This document shows positions 14,018 through 26,790 of a DNA stretch of 64,000 nucleotides, one piece after another (position 1 is the stretch's first letter; each line of letters opens with the position of its first letter). Source of the DNA: Lethocerus indicus (lineage: Eukaryota > Arthropoda > Insecta > Hemiptera > Belostomatidae); the NCBI GenBank assembly GCA_019843655.1, contig JACDQD010000004.1:6944001-7008000 (forward strand), written 5' to 3'. The notes beneath the pieces are model-generated. The model was not told the DNA's origin. It ran no database searches and worked only from the letters and a program-made list of their open reading frames with translations. Made by a program: the position numbers and the translations under genes.

Positions 14018-15192
14018 AGCCGAGTCAGAAATATAAACTTAACGAGTCGAAATTGGCAGAGTGACAGATTTCATTTTTATTCAAAGGCAACCGGCCGTGC
14101 CTAAGGAAGGACTTCCTACGGATTCGCATTTATGGGTCATGAAATATCTGCGGTTGAGGCCGGGAGACGCTAGCTCCTTAACAGTGTCTCCCTTTGAACG
14201 CTCTGTTCTTTATCATCATCCCGTGCATTATTTTCAGCTTAGTGCAGATGAAAGCGAAAAATAAAGCCCAAAGTTTCCTTAGAATACCGCTCGAGGCCAA
14301 TCACGAACAACTCACTTATAAATATCTATTACAGAAAGTTAATTTAACGCCTATATTTAGTTAATACCTTGCGGGAAATATTTAATTTAAAATCTAATTA
14401 AACGACAATAATATTAAATATTTATTGAGAGTGAATATTCATAATTAATATGAATGTAATAAAATACATTTGTTTAATTTACCAGCTACAACAATATTAT
14501 GCATACGGTCAGTTCGGTTCAACGTGTGAAATAAAGCAAAAATTAAGAAAATATTCAGTAAAATAATACAGAAAGTCCGGAGAGTTTACGTGAGCGATAT
14601 ATCTAAAATAGAGAAGAACAATGAAACAACTTTGTGACTGGATTAATCGTTTTATTGAGGGGAATGTTCCAATCACCCCGAGTTCGACTTTTTGACCTTG
14701 CTTCTTACATAGGGCCTGAGAGACGGAATATGTTTTATTGTAGGGATGTGTTATTTAAGGCATGTGTAGCAATAAGGAAGGATATTATTGCTGTTACCAT
14801 TCGTTCTCTCTGATTGTTGTCCGAATCGTTGGCCAGCGCTGTATAATATTAGTTTTGATTAAAATTCCCTTTTCAAAAAAGGTCATTCTCCCGTTTTCGA
14901 TTTGTATGTCGTAACGGCTAAATGAAAGGAGAATGTTGCAGAATTTAAACGCTTGGCTCATTACGGGCATTATTATCCGCCAGTATTATTCCCTTTTATT
15001 GTTGATTAGCCGTGTCCCGACGATAGTATGACCGGGTAAATACAGGGACCAACCGACGGACTTTCAGAGGGCGTGTTTAACCCCCGAAAGAAGGAAAGGG
15101 CGGACAAATTGGCTTTTCCACGAAAAACTGAAGTTCCTCCGCCGCGCCGCTACTAGTCGGGCTAAAAATAAATATGAACGGAGAATAAAAAA

Positions 15193-15222
15193 CAGAGAGA
15201 GAGAGAGAGAGTGTGAGAGAAG
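15193..15222. repeat. Short (GA)n microsatellite
   Basis: Nine GA units followed by GTGTGAGAGA. Confidence 0.85.
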
Positions 15223-18200
15223 GATCGGTAAAAAAAAGTGTAGGACAGAGTTGGGCGTGGCTTTTGAACACGGCTGAGCGTCTATCTATCTTTACCTTCC
15301 ATTAGGGCGGTGAGCGCTAATGTGATTAATAGGCGGTTGTTTTGCAAGCCCCCCGCCAACCTTTAATGACTATCAGCCCGCAGTCACAGGCGACAGCCCA
15401 CCTCCAAACTTTCACTCTTTGTTCAAACCAAACACAAAGCGTCTATATTAAACCGGCTCCGACCGCTCGTAGATTTCAGCGATGATGCTAGTTCGGACCG
15501 ATCAATTCAAATGTGTTGATAACACTTTTAATCAGTATAAACATAATATTATTAGGCAGTACACATTTCACCATAATTTAAATAATGTCTCTCAATTCTT
15601 GTTTATAATGCCCATATAATGTCGAAATGCACTTTATTTCCTCCTACTCAGTTATTCCTATTTAGTTCTAAATATAAGTACGCTTCAAGAGTGAAAAACC
15701 AGGGAAAAACAGGCCTAACATAAAAATAGTAGACCAGAAATACAACTTCCGACGGAGATCTGAAGACGATATTTCGGATTTAGATGTTCTTGAAATGTTA
15801 TCTCGACACTAATCCGTACTTCTTCCGGTATGATATTCCAGGTCATGAATATTGTTAATTGCTATATTATGGTGAAACTTTAAACATCCGGATATTTTTT
15901 ACCTGACCAGGGACAAAATCGATCAAAAGGCGAAATCGTCGGTCGGCAATAAAACCCAATAAATTGGGTTACATCGAATGTTATCGCGGTCAAACTACAC
16001 CGTCAGTTTTATGTGGTTCCCACATTCTCGGCAAGACCCCGGGCTCGTTCCCACTATCTGCGTCCATCGAATGCACATGAAGATCTTTTAGAGCCGGGTA
16101 ATTAATTTTTCATTACTGCCATTACGAAGTTCCTAGACGGACATGAAAAGAATCGTCACCATCAAAGAAGGTATGATATGTGATCTGCTTTGTGCACAGA
16201 TGACAACGCAAATATTTGTTGTTAAAACAGTTGGCCGAAGAAAGTTGTGCAAATTCTGTCCAATATTTTCGATAATTTATGTTTATATTAGAGGGAACTA
16301 TTGGAGCGTTTATTCCGGTATTTCCCGGAAAATCCATTAGCGAAGTTGAAGTGAAGGAGAGGCTACAGAAACCTTGCAATCTGACAGCGAAATAATTTTT
16401 GAAAAATACTTTCTTTAATTCCGAAGATATTTGACCGATAATGTCGTATACTTATTCAGCGTTCTATCCCATTTCCCAGAAACGAATATAAGTTAAAAGG
16501 AAAATTATAATCTCGTTGACCGGGAAGGAATTTCTATTCTTCAAGAAACTGAGCTCATAGAAGAAAGATAATGTTACCTCAAAATTAATTTTCAGCTTTC
16601 AAATGACAGAAAATACACATCCAAGAGGATATCATTACATGGTTCACTAACTTGTCCTTCTGTATATCTAACGTATTACAGTATCATCGCCCATCTACGA
16701 ACATTTTCCATAATATAAAATATCGCGGAATGACGATCCAAATGAAAAATCCATTTCTCCAGAGATTCATCAAAAAAATGTTAAACGGAAGTAATCAATC
16801 CATTGTCTAATCCAATTAATATTAGACACACTTTGTCAAAACGACTAATATATGAAATACATATACAAGCGAAAAATTAATAGCATTTTATTATGAGGAG
16901 AACAATTTCCTAAATATTTCTCAAATTACAGCTAGATTACATTGCTAATGCTTAGCCCGATAATGGAATACAATTATGCTAACGATGTTACTGACATTCT
17001 TGTTAGTGTTATTTCCAATCAAATTTCGACTCTTTGGTCCAGTGGTTGATGGGATTTTCGCCAGAATTGGTAGAGATGTTTCGCCCCCACCATCGATAGA
17101 GGGCAAAGAAAAACCGATTTCTTCGGTCGAAGCATAGACAAGTAAAGTGGCAATGAGACGACCCATGAATATTGGGGAAAAAATAATGCCACCCTTATTT
17201 TAACCCTCTTTTTTTACTTTTCCGTGAACAAATGTTAGCAGAAATTAAATTTTTACCTTCGTTAAGCCCAACATTTGTTCGCGACACGCCTTTTCCTTAT
17301 CTGCCGGCTCGCCTTCCCTGACCGTCCAATGGGTTCAATACAAATCCGGATTTAGGAATCGACCGGATTTCCTTTTCTTTTACCCCTATTGGGGGAGGGG
17401 GAATGGCATACATAACAATAACGTGATAATACCCAAGCTAAACCAAAGTATAACATAAAGCGGTGCATAGAATTGCTGTAGACTCATAGAGGCTGGTAAA
17501 TGCGATAAAAATTAAATAAATTAAAATAAAAACAGTTTGGTCATATGTTTGGACAGAATGAATTTTTTTTAATTTCAATTTTTTTAAATAAAAGGATTAT
17601 TGTCACCGCGTTCTATATACAGTACAGAATGAGAGAGTACGCAGAAATCGTTGAGTTTCCTGTTTCAGTTACTTCGTCAGCGTTACTTGTAAAAATCTCT
17701 TGTCAGTTCTAATTCTGGTACCTGGGCCCCCTCCAACCGGGCAGACTTGCGGCAGTGCGCAAGTGTCCCAAATAGAAACGGCCCCCTGGTAGCGGCCCTA
17801 AAATCTCGGTTCAATTAAAACGAACGGTCTGAAATGGAGTATCAGTGCCGGGACTAATTAGAGTGAGCCGGCGTCATGCGTGAGCCCGGGCAACGCGACG
17901 CCGATTAAACTGCGCTAGGCTGACAATTCTCCCCGCAAATTTACGCCGCTCATATGTCGGCCTCTGTCTTACCGGCGTCGGATCAATTCCAGCCGAGCTC
18001 TACACCCTAATTACCGACCGGCGCCCCGCTCCCTCCGCCACTTTCGAATTATAATTTACCGGACTCATTCGAAGCACCATGGCGGCAACTCGACTTTGTC
18101 CGCGGAAATTTCATCCTTCATTTTACAAAGCGGCCAGGAACTGCACACATTATATGAGGAAGCATGATATTAGCATTATGTTGGATTTTATTTCAGCAGA

Positions 18201-18919
18201 ATAGTAGCAGTGTTTTGCTGAAAGACTATTTAAAGTATGTTTGAACTATTATGTAATGATCCCTAAGTCATTTCAAGACCTTGTAGCAAAGGTATCAGTG
18301 AAACAGAATTATTATAGTAATAAGTAGTAATATCTAATGTTTTCATCATATCACCAACGGCTAAGCGGAATCCTTTGCGCTTTTACCTGTTGCGCTCCTA
18401 CGCGGAATATCTTCCTTATGCATTTGCTTATTGTATTTTTAAATTACAGCGCATTTCTTTTTATTTAGTAATCGAGTCGAGTTTTACTAAGAAATCGAGC
18501 ATCGATTCGGTAACTTCCATCCAGAGACTAGGCGGATATATGTTCTTGATGTGCAGAGGTAGCTTTTATATAGCGTGTTTCTGTATAAATAAGACGGATC
18601 AAACGCGTTCTAAATTTACGACGGGGTTTGTTTAGCTATAATTAAAAGGAATAACTATTAAAAAGGCCGAAAAATAAATAAGGACATCCGCGTACATGCC
18701 GAGTGCTAACTGTCCATGGCTTTCTGAGAACAACCGGGCGTGGTTGAAAGCTTCCTGAAACGCAAATATTTGGACGTCCGCGTCAAAAACCTTTTTTTAC
18801 CTTTATTTATGTCCAAGTGCGCAATTATTCCACTATAGCAGCTCAATTAGTTCTTGGTCAGTATTTCAGATCTAATATCTCAATAGAATGTAAATTCAAG
18901 ACGGTCTCGCGAGCCAAGG

Positions 18920-19015
18920 TATAAATTTTGGGAGCAGCAGAGTTCTTGAACTTGAGCCAGACTAAATTGGAATCGATTTTTATTAAAATGGCTTCAGCAG
19001 TAGTAAAGTTCAGCG
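18920..19015 (+). promoter_or_regulatory. Possible TATA promoter and short first coding exon
   Basis: A TATAAATT box at 18,920 is followed 68 nt later by an ATG at 18,988, nine codons (MASAVVKFS) and a donor AGCG|GTAAGC at 19,015. This TATA, short leader, very short first coding exon and intron is the layout of many small insect genes such as cuticular protein genes (established knowledge). I could not find a convincing second exon downstream on the plus strand, so the call is tentative. Confidence 0.25.
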
Positions 19016-22000
19016 GTAAGCTATTTTGAACGGTGGGTCGGATACTTACGCTGTCTCATGTCTAGTTAGCCAGTGTTTCGGCTCGCGGATACCAGAGAGG
19101 GGGTTGACCGCGGGAGGAATTCTTGTGGATGAACAAAGATAAACTACTGGGAGTATTTTAGGTCAAAAAAAGTTCAGTCCGATTGAGTAAATGTCGGCAT
19201 GCATTAATATGAACAGAATCAATTTCCAAATTGCGGAATAGTGCCTTCATATCTATCTTTGGGGTACGATCTTTAAATTAGAATATCGGATAAACTCAAT
19301 GGGGTCGCATTATTGATAGCGCCGTGAATAATGGCGATCCCTCCCCCCCGCCCCCCCACCGTATATAGGAGGCCCGACGATACCAAAATTTATTCGCCGG
19401 AAGGGAATTGGCTGACGCCACAAAAGAATTTTCCAATATTCTGTTTTCCGGATTACTAGCTCTACCGGCGGTCGCCGTTTCATTCCGGAGCGACCTAAGG
19501 GCTCTCGGGATTGAAAGGGAGCGAGGCGGGGGAGGATTTCCCCCCGCGGTCGCGTTTATTAGGGGCGGTGAAATATCCGGGACGATTTTTTTTTCGGGGT
19601 GTCAAAAAAGCGGGCCCAAAAAAAGGTTTTTGGACGGCGGTGAACTCAAATTTCGGTGCGACACGGGGCACGATATAAAATTGTAGCGGATCTTGGCGAT
19701 GTAAGTGAGTCTTCACTTGTAAATATTTCATAGTAAGGCGGTAGTAAGGTCTTGGAGGTACTAGTGCATACAGCGTATATAATCCTATGAATCGGATGAA
19801 AGCACAGTAATAGGCAGCCTTGTTTGATAATTGAGATGCCAAACTATTTTATTGTCACAGTATTACTAAATGGGTTTCATATTCGAGGAAGTGGCCGTTT
19901 TAGGTAAATATTTTCGATAATTTAATGAGCGGCGCGGTAAAGAGTTCATTCGAGAGGTGTTATTCTAATGACGGGAGCCTCGGCCTTCGAGTAGTGGCCG
20001 GAACGGTCTAAAATCATTTCACTTAATTAACCTAATTGACTTACATACAGACGAGGCGAGGGAGGGACTTGGTGTAATTAAATTCGCTCTCCGTGTACTA
20101 AAACCGTGGCGTAGAATCGGTATTTTGTCATTCTTTTGTGTAAAAAGGGCTCTCAAAATTGCTCGAGATCAATTATGCAGTAGCGGGCTGCCCGGTCTTG
20201 AATGGCGACGCCCAATTAATTATGAAATGACCTGGAAAACGTTTCCCCCTTTTGTCCGCTCAGAGCGCCAACCTAGAAAACGGGAGCTTAATTTGGTTGA
20301 GGACAGCCGAAATATTTTTATTTCAGTCTCCTTTCACGGTAGGATGGCTGCAATTGGTGCTTAGAATTGTAACGACGGAACGAACATTGTTTGGGGAGTT
20401 ATGGGGGCGCGCGGTATTATCACTTTCTTAGTGTAAAAGGATAAAATTTATTATAAAATCAGTTAAAAATCAGAACGAAACCTGATATTAGAACTAGTCA
20501 TATGATATTGTATATGATTACTGTAATTTACATTAGGTTAATGTGCGTCATACTCCCCCTCAATAAAAGCATATGCACGGTAAATCAACCGTCTGCCCCA
20601 AGTATAAGGAATACCTATAAAGAATTTTGGCTTAAGGATATATGTAAAATAAAATTGTATTGTGTACTGCAGTTATTTGTTGTAAGAAATTTATTTTTGA
20701 AAATAATTCGGTCTCGGCCGATTTGGAAAATTCCCTTCAGTTACCTTTAGTCAATTCGTTTGTTCATGACCAACTAAGGCTGCCGCTCTGAATACTGCTG
20801 ATGGCGGATGGTTAGATAATAGTAATTGAGGAAAAATTCTGATGTAGCCGGCAATGGAGGTCTGATATAGTGGATGGTGATAAGCGTATTGGATCCAGAA
20901 TTCCTCACCGGGCCGGATTTTCCTCAATTAAAAAGTTTCAACTAAAATTGAATTCGTTTTTTCAGCACTAATGTTATAATCGTAGAATTGCGACTGAGAG
21001 CCAAACAGATGAATTATAGGCTGGCTGGGGCCACTGCCCGTTCCTGTTGAGAGGACTAGCACAAACAGCGGGGGTCATTAACAAGTGAGCACAGGACGCT
21101 GTGTTTATATTGGGATAGTTCGCCCTTTCTCAGGTTCGCCGGATTTCACTCTAGCGGCAGGCACAGGTTGTTTATTTGCTCACGGCAGACACGAATAGGT
21201 GGTGAAACTTGCTCAGGATCCGCGCGCCTTTCTTTGATTATTGACTTATCCTTGGGTCGGCTATTGTTACCCTTCCTACGGGATATTTCGGGAGATATTG
21301 CGAAACCGGTACAGAAAATGCGCATTAAGCGAATTATCTCTCTGCAATAACTTTCAAACATCGCTACAGCGATATATTAATACTAATAATTATTATAATT
21401 TAATAAAAAAAATTTCAGAATCGCCTTCTCAAGTAATCGGCTTCACTATCTAAATTCGGAAAATCTTACCATTTCTGAAAAAGAATTACGAACGCATTAT
21501 AAATAACTTCAGTCTTTGCACGTCGAGATCTAAGTAATGTATGTAAGTTTTGTACAAAGGCCCTCAGAGCGCGGTAACACTAGAGATGCTATTAGTAACG
21601 CTATTTCCACAATAATTAAAACGGCACCCCGTCCAATTTATTTTCAAATTAGAACTAACTGTGTAAGAGATGAATCAAAACGACGACTCGTTATACGCGA
21701 TGGTCTTACGAGATTTGGCTCGGTGCCACTAGGATGTTGTACAGGGTCGAATGTACGGGCGGGCTTGAAAAATGAGACTGCAGATGTTTGTATTAATCAG
21801 AGAAAATACTGGTCCCAATGTCTCATTACGCTTTTCCTCGCTGTATATGCGGATAATATTTATCTCGAAATGAAAAGAGTCCTGTAGACTAAACTGAGAC
21901 AAATGATAAAAAGATGAATACATCATATTTCCCATTAATTGCGTGTATCGGACAAAACTTTAATTAATAGTTAATAATAATTATAACAGGAAAGTCTTAC
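19016..22000. other. Non-coding stretch below the last confident exon
   Basis: There must be more of the main gene at lower coordinates, because the exon at 22,001 ends in a donor, but I could not identify a phase-0 exon in this stretch. GC-rich sequence at 19.3-19.7 kb shows no usable exon. Confidence 0.55.
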
Positions 22001-22063
22001 CTGGAAATATTCCCTGTCCGTTTCCTCGAGATCATCGGCATTATCCAGGTCTGGGTCTTTATT
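22001..22063 (-). CDS. Short acidic exon, last one placed with confidence
   Basis: 63 nt, 21 codons, phase 0 on both sides. The acceptor is TTCTCCAG and the donor is TTCCAG|GTAAGA. The peptide is acidic (NKDPDLDNADDLEETDREYF). Because it ends in a good donor and not a stop, the gene must continue toward lower coordinates. Confidence 0.75.
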
Positions 22064-22136
22064 CTGGAGAATAAAAACTTGTATCAGACATGTACATGTT
22101 ACAGTGTTTGACTGCGGTACAAAAGATCTTACTTAC

Positions 22137-22280
22137 CAGTATTGGAAAGTCTTGTTTCAGTTCCGCACTCCACTGCTGGTAAGGTGCCCCCAGGGGGGAT
22201 ATTTTGTTGATGAAATCTCTCAACTCCTTCCACAAAGAAGCGTTCCGCTCTAGTTCTATTCTCGACGTCTTCAGCCATTC
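22137..22280 (-). CDS. Exon: helical domain, weak RasGEF-N resemblance
   Basis: 144 nt, 48 codons, phase 0 on both sides. The acceptor is AATTTAG and the donor is the consensus CTG|GTAAGT. The peptide EWLKTSRIELERNASLWKEL continues RDFINKISPLGAPYQQW. Together with the previous exon, the spacing Arg-hydrophobic...Trp...Glu/Asp...Leu...Leu...Phe-Ile resembles the end of the RasGEF N-terminal motif as I know it. This is a resemblance, not an assignment: no catalytic RasGEF domain was found in the window. Confidence 0.8.
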
Positions 22281-22846
22281 CTAAATTAGGACAGAAATAA
22301 ATATAAATACTGTAACTGTAATAAGTAATTCGGTACGTGTATACAGCGGTCTATATGGCACGTAACTCGGAGTCATCAGATACATTTTGATACTTATTCA
22401 ATGAAAACTAAAATTAATTGTGGAATATCTCGCCTCGATTTTTACACCCATATACTGACTACCATACACACAACTGTTTGCTGTTTGGCCTACAGAAGCT
22501 AGTAGTTCGAGGGAGAATGGACGTCAAAAAAGGATCATTAACGCAATCCGATATTTCATCAGAAACATGGAAACAATTATTTTAACAGTGAAAAATGTTT
22601 GATGTAATTAGATTTAATATCTCGTTATTTTTTGTTATATTAAGTATCTAATGAACTGTGCAAACTGAGGTATATTTAAGAAGAAATATACCGTATATGA
22701 TATGCGATCATTATGAATCGTTTTCAGTAACATTTTTAGTGCCTACTAATTAAACTACTGTACAAAGTAGAAACACCCAAGTATCTCTGGACAAACCAAA
22801 CTAGTGTTTAATGGGCCGTATTAAATATTTGGTTTTTAAATGATAC

Positions 22847-23053
22847 CTCGATGAAATTGAGTATGGCCCTGTGCCAGGGGGGTACTTCCAGCTGTATACA
22901 TGCGGGGCTGTCCCTGCGCCTGTTGGTCCTGTCCGAAGGGGAGAGTGAGCTCCTCCTGCTGTTGGGGGCCCCCGTCTGTATAACGCCCGGCGGTATCGTC
23001 CCGCTGGACACGCGCCTCTCTTCCACCGGCGTCGACACCGGGCTGGCTCCCAT
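22847..23053 (-). CDS. Exon: Ser/Arg linker running into a helical domain
   Basis: 207 nt, 69 codons, phase 0 on both sides. The acceptor is AATTTCAG and the donor is ATCGAG|GTATCA. After a Ser/Arg-rich linker (NSRRSSLSPSDRTNRRRDSP) the peptide turns into IQLEVPPWHRAILNFIE, the start of a helical domain that continues in the next exon. Two other frames are open across the exon but do not fit the splice phases. Confidence 0.8.
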
Positions 23054-23299
23054 CTGAAATTGTAACGTTGGGCAATTCTATAAAAATGAGTCATCCTAAA
23101 CGAGTAATCACCGTCAGTGTTGGATTTTACAGTTTTACTGTAAATCGTAATTTTCTAGATTTTGTCCATCGAATATATAGAATTTAATGAGGAGTACTTT
23201 GGTATCATTAATTTTTTTTAACTTTTTTATTTTTGCACAATCAACTTGTGGCATTTTGCCATCAACGATCGCACTTTTTGACATGATTTAACTACTGTC

Positions 23300-23730
23300 C
23301 GAGGTGATCTCTGGGCCGGTGGCGTTTAAGCCGTCGTGGTGGGGGATAATGGATGGGTAACAGAGGAGAGTAACTGAACTAGCAAATTAGGACGAGGATT
23401 ATGGCGGGAATGGAACTTGAGGAACCGGGATTTCGCGACTTCGTCGACTGTCGGTGTGTTGAGATGCGATTTGAAACATACCAGGGAGCATTAAGGACGG
23501 TTCGAAGGGCTTTCGATTGGAATCTCTGGATGCGAGCGATGTTATAGAACCCCACAGTTCTATACCGTCTGTCCATATCGGTTTTAATACGGCTTTGTAT
23601 ATTGTGAGTCTGTTGCTTAAGGTCAATTTTGATGACCGTTTTAGTAACGGTCATAGAACTCCAAATTTGCGGTTTAAGTCGATTCTTTTGAGTCGGGTAT
23701 GGGGATTCCGTGAGTCATTAATTTTATAAG
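23300..23730 (-). mobile_element. Degenerate Jockey-like LINE fragment (end of reverse transcriptase)
   Basis: Minus-strand frames contain pieces of the C-terminal part of a Jockey-type ORF2: LTIYKAVLKPIWTDGIELWG in one frame, then IQRFQSKALRTVLNAPWYVS in another, and a closing RRLKRHRPRD. Frameshifts and stops separate them, so the copy is dead. It lies in an intron and in the same orientation as the host gene. The borders are approximate. Confidence 0.75.
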
Positions 23731-23895
23731 CCAAAACCAGTCCGATTAGGTCCTAACGTCTAGAACAACCATAACGTTATAAATATTTGGGTACGCTCAA
23801 GTTGCGGTACTATTTCAGGGAGCATCCCGTGTGGATAATGACCGCAATGTTATTCAATCGGCGAACGAGAGGAATAGGTGCCCCTAATAGATATA

Positions 23896-24187
23896 CAGTG
23901 GGTGTTCGGTTAACGAACAGTTCGGACAGCGAACGAATCGGACAACGAACACTTTCAGGAAAGATTTTTGTGTTCGGACAACGAACAATATTCGGATAAC
24001 GAACAAAAAATAATTCTAACAAAAACCTCTCGGCTCTCGGAACACCCGACACCAGTCCTCAATTAGGATCTCCAGAACGAAATCCCAATAACATATACAT
24101 ATGGTAAATCGGTGATCGGTTAACGAACAATTCGGAGAGCGAACATAATCTTGGAACGGATTATGTTCGTTAACCGATCACCCACTG
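23896..24187. mobile_element. Pogo/Tigger-like MITE, 292 bp
   Basis: The left end CAGTGGGTGTTCGGTTAACG and the right end, whose inverse reads CAGTGGGTGATCGGTTAACG, form terminal inverted repeats of at least 23 bp with one mismatch. TA dinucleotides flank both ends (23,894-23,895 and 24,188-24,189). CAGT-type ends and TA duplications are the mark of the pogo/Tigger branch of Tc1-mariner. The interior holds several copies of a TTCGGA-n-AACGAAC-like motif and no transposase, so it is non-autonomous. It sits in the intron between the exons at 24.2 and 23.05 kb. Confidence 0.8.
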
Positions 24188-24219
24188 TATTTTAAAATTA
24201 TAATTATCAATGTACTGAC

Positions 24220-24537
24220 CATCGAGGCGAAAGGCGGGTGCAACTCGGGTTGGAATCCGAGGGTGCCCGCGGAGATGCCCCTGGTTATCTTGAAGGGGCC
24301 GCCGGCATGCCAGTTGACCTCCGGTAGGGTGAGAAACCTGGATGACTCGTAGGTGACGCGGGGCATGGAGCGCGACCTGGGCCTGAGGTGGGGCCGGCCG
24401 GCCCCCATCACGTCCCCAACCGGGTCGGACCCGCCGGGACGCTCCGGCGAATCGAAGTCGGGCAGGTTCTGCACCTGTTTCTGGAAAGCGAGGATCTCCT
24501 GCTCCGGAGTCTCCCGCGATTCGTTCGTGTGCAGGAC
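24220..24537 (-). CDS. Exon: long linker, largest exon of the gene
   Basis: 318 nt, exactly 106 codons, phase 0 on both sides. The acceptor is TGCGAAG (weak pyrimidine tract) and the donor is TCGATG|GTCAGT. The peptide opens with a charged helix (ESRETPEQEILAFQKQVQNL), then an Arg/Ser/Pro-rich linker (HLRPRSRSMPRVTYESSRF), and ends GFQPELHPPFASM. The Arg-Ser-Arg-Ser motif is a candidate kinase or 14-3-3 site (inference). Confidence 0.8.
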
Positions 24538-25596
24538 CTTCGCAACGCAGTCAATTCAAATTGATAACGGCGGAACTCGCCGACCGTTTAATATTAATGA
24601 AATAACTTCGTCGAATTAAGCTTTGAAAACGTTATACGAGGGGCGTTTAAAATGGCGCATATTAACTTGTGACAAAAAATAAAATTCGCGAACGGCGAAA
24701 TAATATTCCGTTAATTGATTTTAAGTACGGTACTGAAACCACTGGCAGAACTAACATTTATTCGGAAATTTAGAAAATGTTTTTCTTTAATTAATTAAAA
24801 GTGCGCCAGATCAAACCCCGCGGAGAGTTAATTCGATGAATGAAAAATAGTTTCGAGTAAAACGAAAATAGTTTTAAGCTAGTGTCGAAATGTGCAACTG
24901 AAAAAATAATTGAAATCAAAAGTTGGTGCACACTTGGTAAATATTTTAATCAAGAGTAATCGGTCTTAGTAAGTAAAAGTAAAGTAACCAGATCTCTGAT
25001 ATTTAAAATAAGTACAGATCACACTGCTAGATTCAAGCGCGGACAGTTTGGAAATGAACTCTTAAGTTGAACTGATTAAATTATCTGACATGCACATTTA
25101 AAATTTCCACTTGTATTCCATATATATTAAATAAAATATCTCGCTATTAATTACTAGCATATTAGTAATAAAATAGTGTAATAATAATTTCTTAGTATAC
25201 CATTTTGATTTTAAAGAAACAGATAAGAATACAAAAGTGAAATAAGCATAAAAAACTGACGATTGACTGAATGAAAGTTTTAATAACCTTGACTGTATTA
25301 GAATAATTACTAAACAATTGTCTTGAAATTGTGAGTGCAACATGAATATAAATAAAGACGCGAATAATTATGTTTATTTCAACTTAATTTCGAATGTTCC
25401 TTCTATCACGCCTGTACGACACAAAAAATATCACTAATTCTAAATAAAATAAACATCAAACATCGTCAAAAACAGCCTGAGATGTGTGATGGAACTATCC
25501 AGCTATAAAGCGACACTTAACTGAAAAACATAAATGAAAATGTATAAAAACATATAAACCAAACCACCGGCAGCTGTACTATTTGGGATAACTTAC

Positions 25597-25718
25597 TTTG
25601 GTAATGTTAGTATGAGACTTGGAGCGCAGCTTATTGCTATTTCTAAGACTTGAAAAGCGAAATGAAGACCGAGTTTTGTGATGTAGGTGCAGGTGGAAAG
25701 CTGCCAAAGGCCGAAAAT
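25597..25718 (-). CDS. Short basic, His/Ser-rich exon
   Basis: 122 nt, phase 1 in and phase 0 out. The acceptor is TTGTGTAG and the donor is a consensus one, CCAAA|GTAAGT. The peptide (FRPLAAFHLHLHHKTRSSFR and onward) is basic. Unlike its neighbours it is not GC-rich. It is needed to restore phase between the exons at 26.5 and 24.5 kb, which would not otherwise join. Confidence 0.75.
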
Positions 25719-26531
25719 CTACACAAAGCAAGTGGAGCAATTTCTTTATTTTCAAAATAAAAATCAAAAACTCTTCTATTGTATGTTGCGGTAAACCAAA
25801 TTTAACTAAAATTACACTATCTCCATTGCACTAGTTTTGGGCTTCAAAACTATTGTCGGTTAGACAATATAAAGTTTCAAATCAAATTATTTATATTAAT
25901 ATACTCATTGTTATGTTAAATCAGAGCTTTAAACAAAACAGTGGAGATAATTTGCTATTGTTAAATCGAATATCTGTACTGAAAATAATTTACCTAATTA
26001 CAGGTTATGGAAACAAAATAGCATTAATATTATAGATTCACTTATGGTTCGCGTATGGTATTAGCAACGCGAAATTACGAATATATCCTTAAAATGATAT
26101 ATATGCATTCTGTACGAACCAAATCTATAATATAAATTTTGAGTGTGTCCATTAAATTCCTTCTGCTCCATATAGTTTCGTATTCCTGCTCAATGTTGTT
26201 TTTATGGAGGATGTTTTTGTACCTTGTAAATTAAGTGTATAAAAATCTTGAGGTTTTAAGTTCACTTCCTTATTAAATAGAGTTGTTACAAAAATACACT
26301 CTGCCGGAGAAAATATTAAAGCTGTTCTAGATCTAGCCCATTTTTAAATCGGTCTATAACATTGTTTACCGCAACATTTATAACATGACTACATCTAAAA
26401 ACTACTGAAATATAACATTAAATTGGAAGTTCATCTCTTGTTTTGTTTTTCTTTTAATTATGGATTTTAATCTCGAAAAATAAAAAATCAACAGAAAATC
26501 AATTTAAATTTTCGTATCAGTGGAATATTAC

Positions 26532-26790
26532 CAGAAGGACTGAGCCTTCCTTCAGAGCTAGCACCTGATTGGAGGCTCTCCTTCGAGTGTGAATTGCGCA
26601 TTATGTGGGAAAAGGCGAATATGGCCTGCATGGCCGAGTCGAGACCGAGGCTGCCGATGCTGTCCCTCGGGACCAGCGAGCTGGCCCTGTCCGGGGCCAC
26701 GAGCTGCCTGTGGGGCCTCACGCGGGCGCTGTTCAATTCCACCCCTTCCCCGGGGCCCTCCCCTCCCGAACAGTCCACAGTCAGGTTCAC
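26532..26790 (-). CDS. Exon: Gly/Ser linker with short helix
   Basis: 259 nt, phase 0 in and phase 1 out. The acceptor is ACTTGCAG and the donor is TTCTG|GTAATA. The peptide starts VNLTVDCSGGEGPGEGVEL and contains SIGSLGLDSAMQAIFAFSHI, then a Ser-rich end. The strongly GC-rich coding DNA gives open frames on the opposite strand too. Confidence 0.8.

Larger units (their letters stand above)
10829..18919. other. Non-coding stretch
   Basis: AT-rich DNA with GC-richer islands at 11.3-11.6 and 17.7-18.1 kb. A 136-codon plus-strand frame at 11,176-11,586 ends in polyglycine from a GGC run and shows no domain. I call no gene here. Confidence 0.6.
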
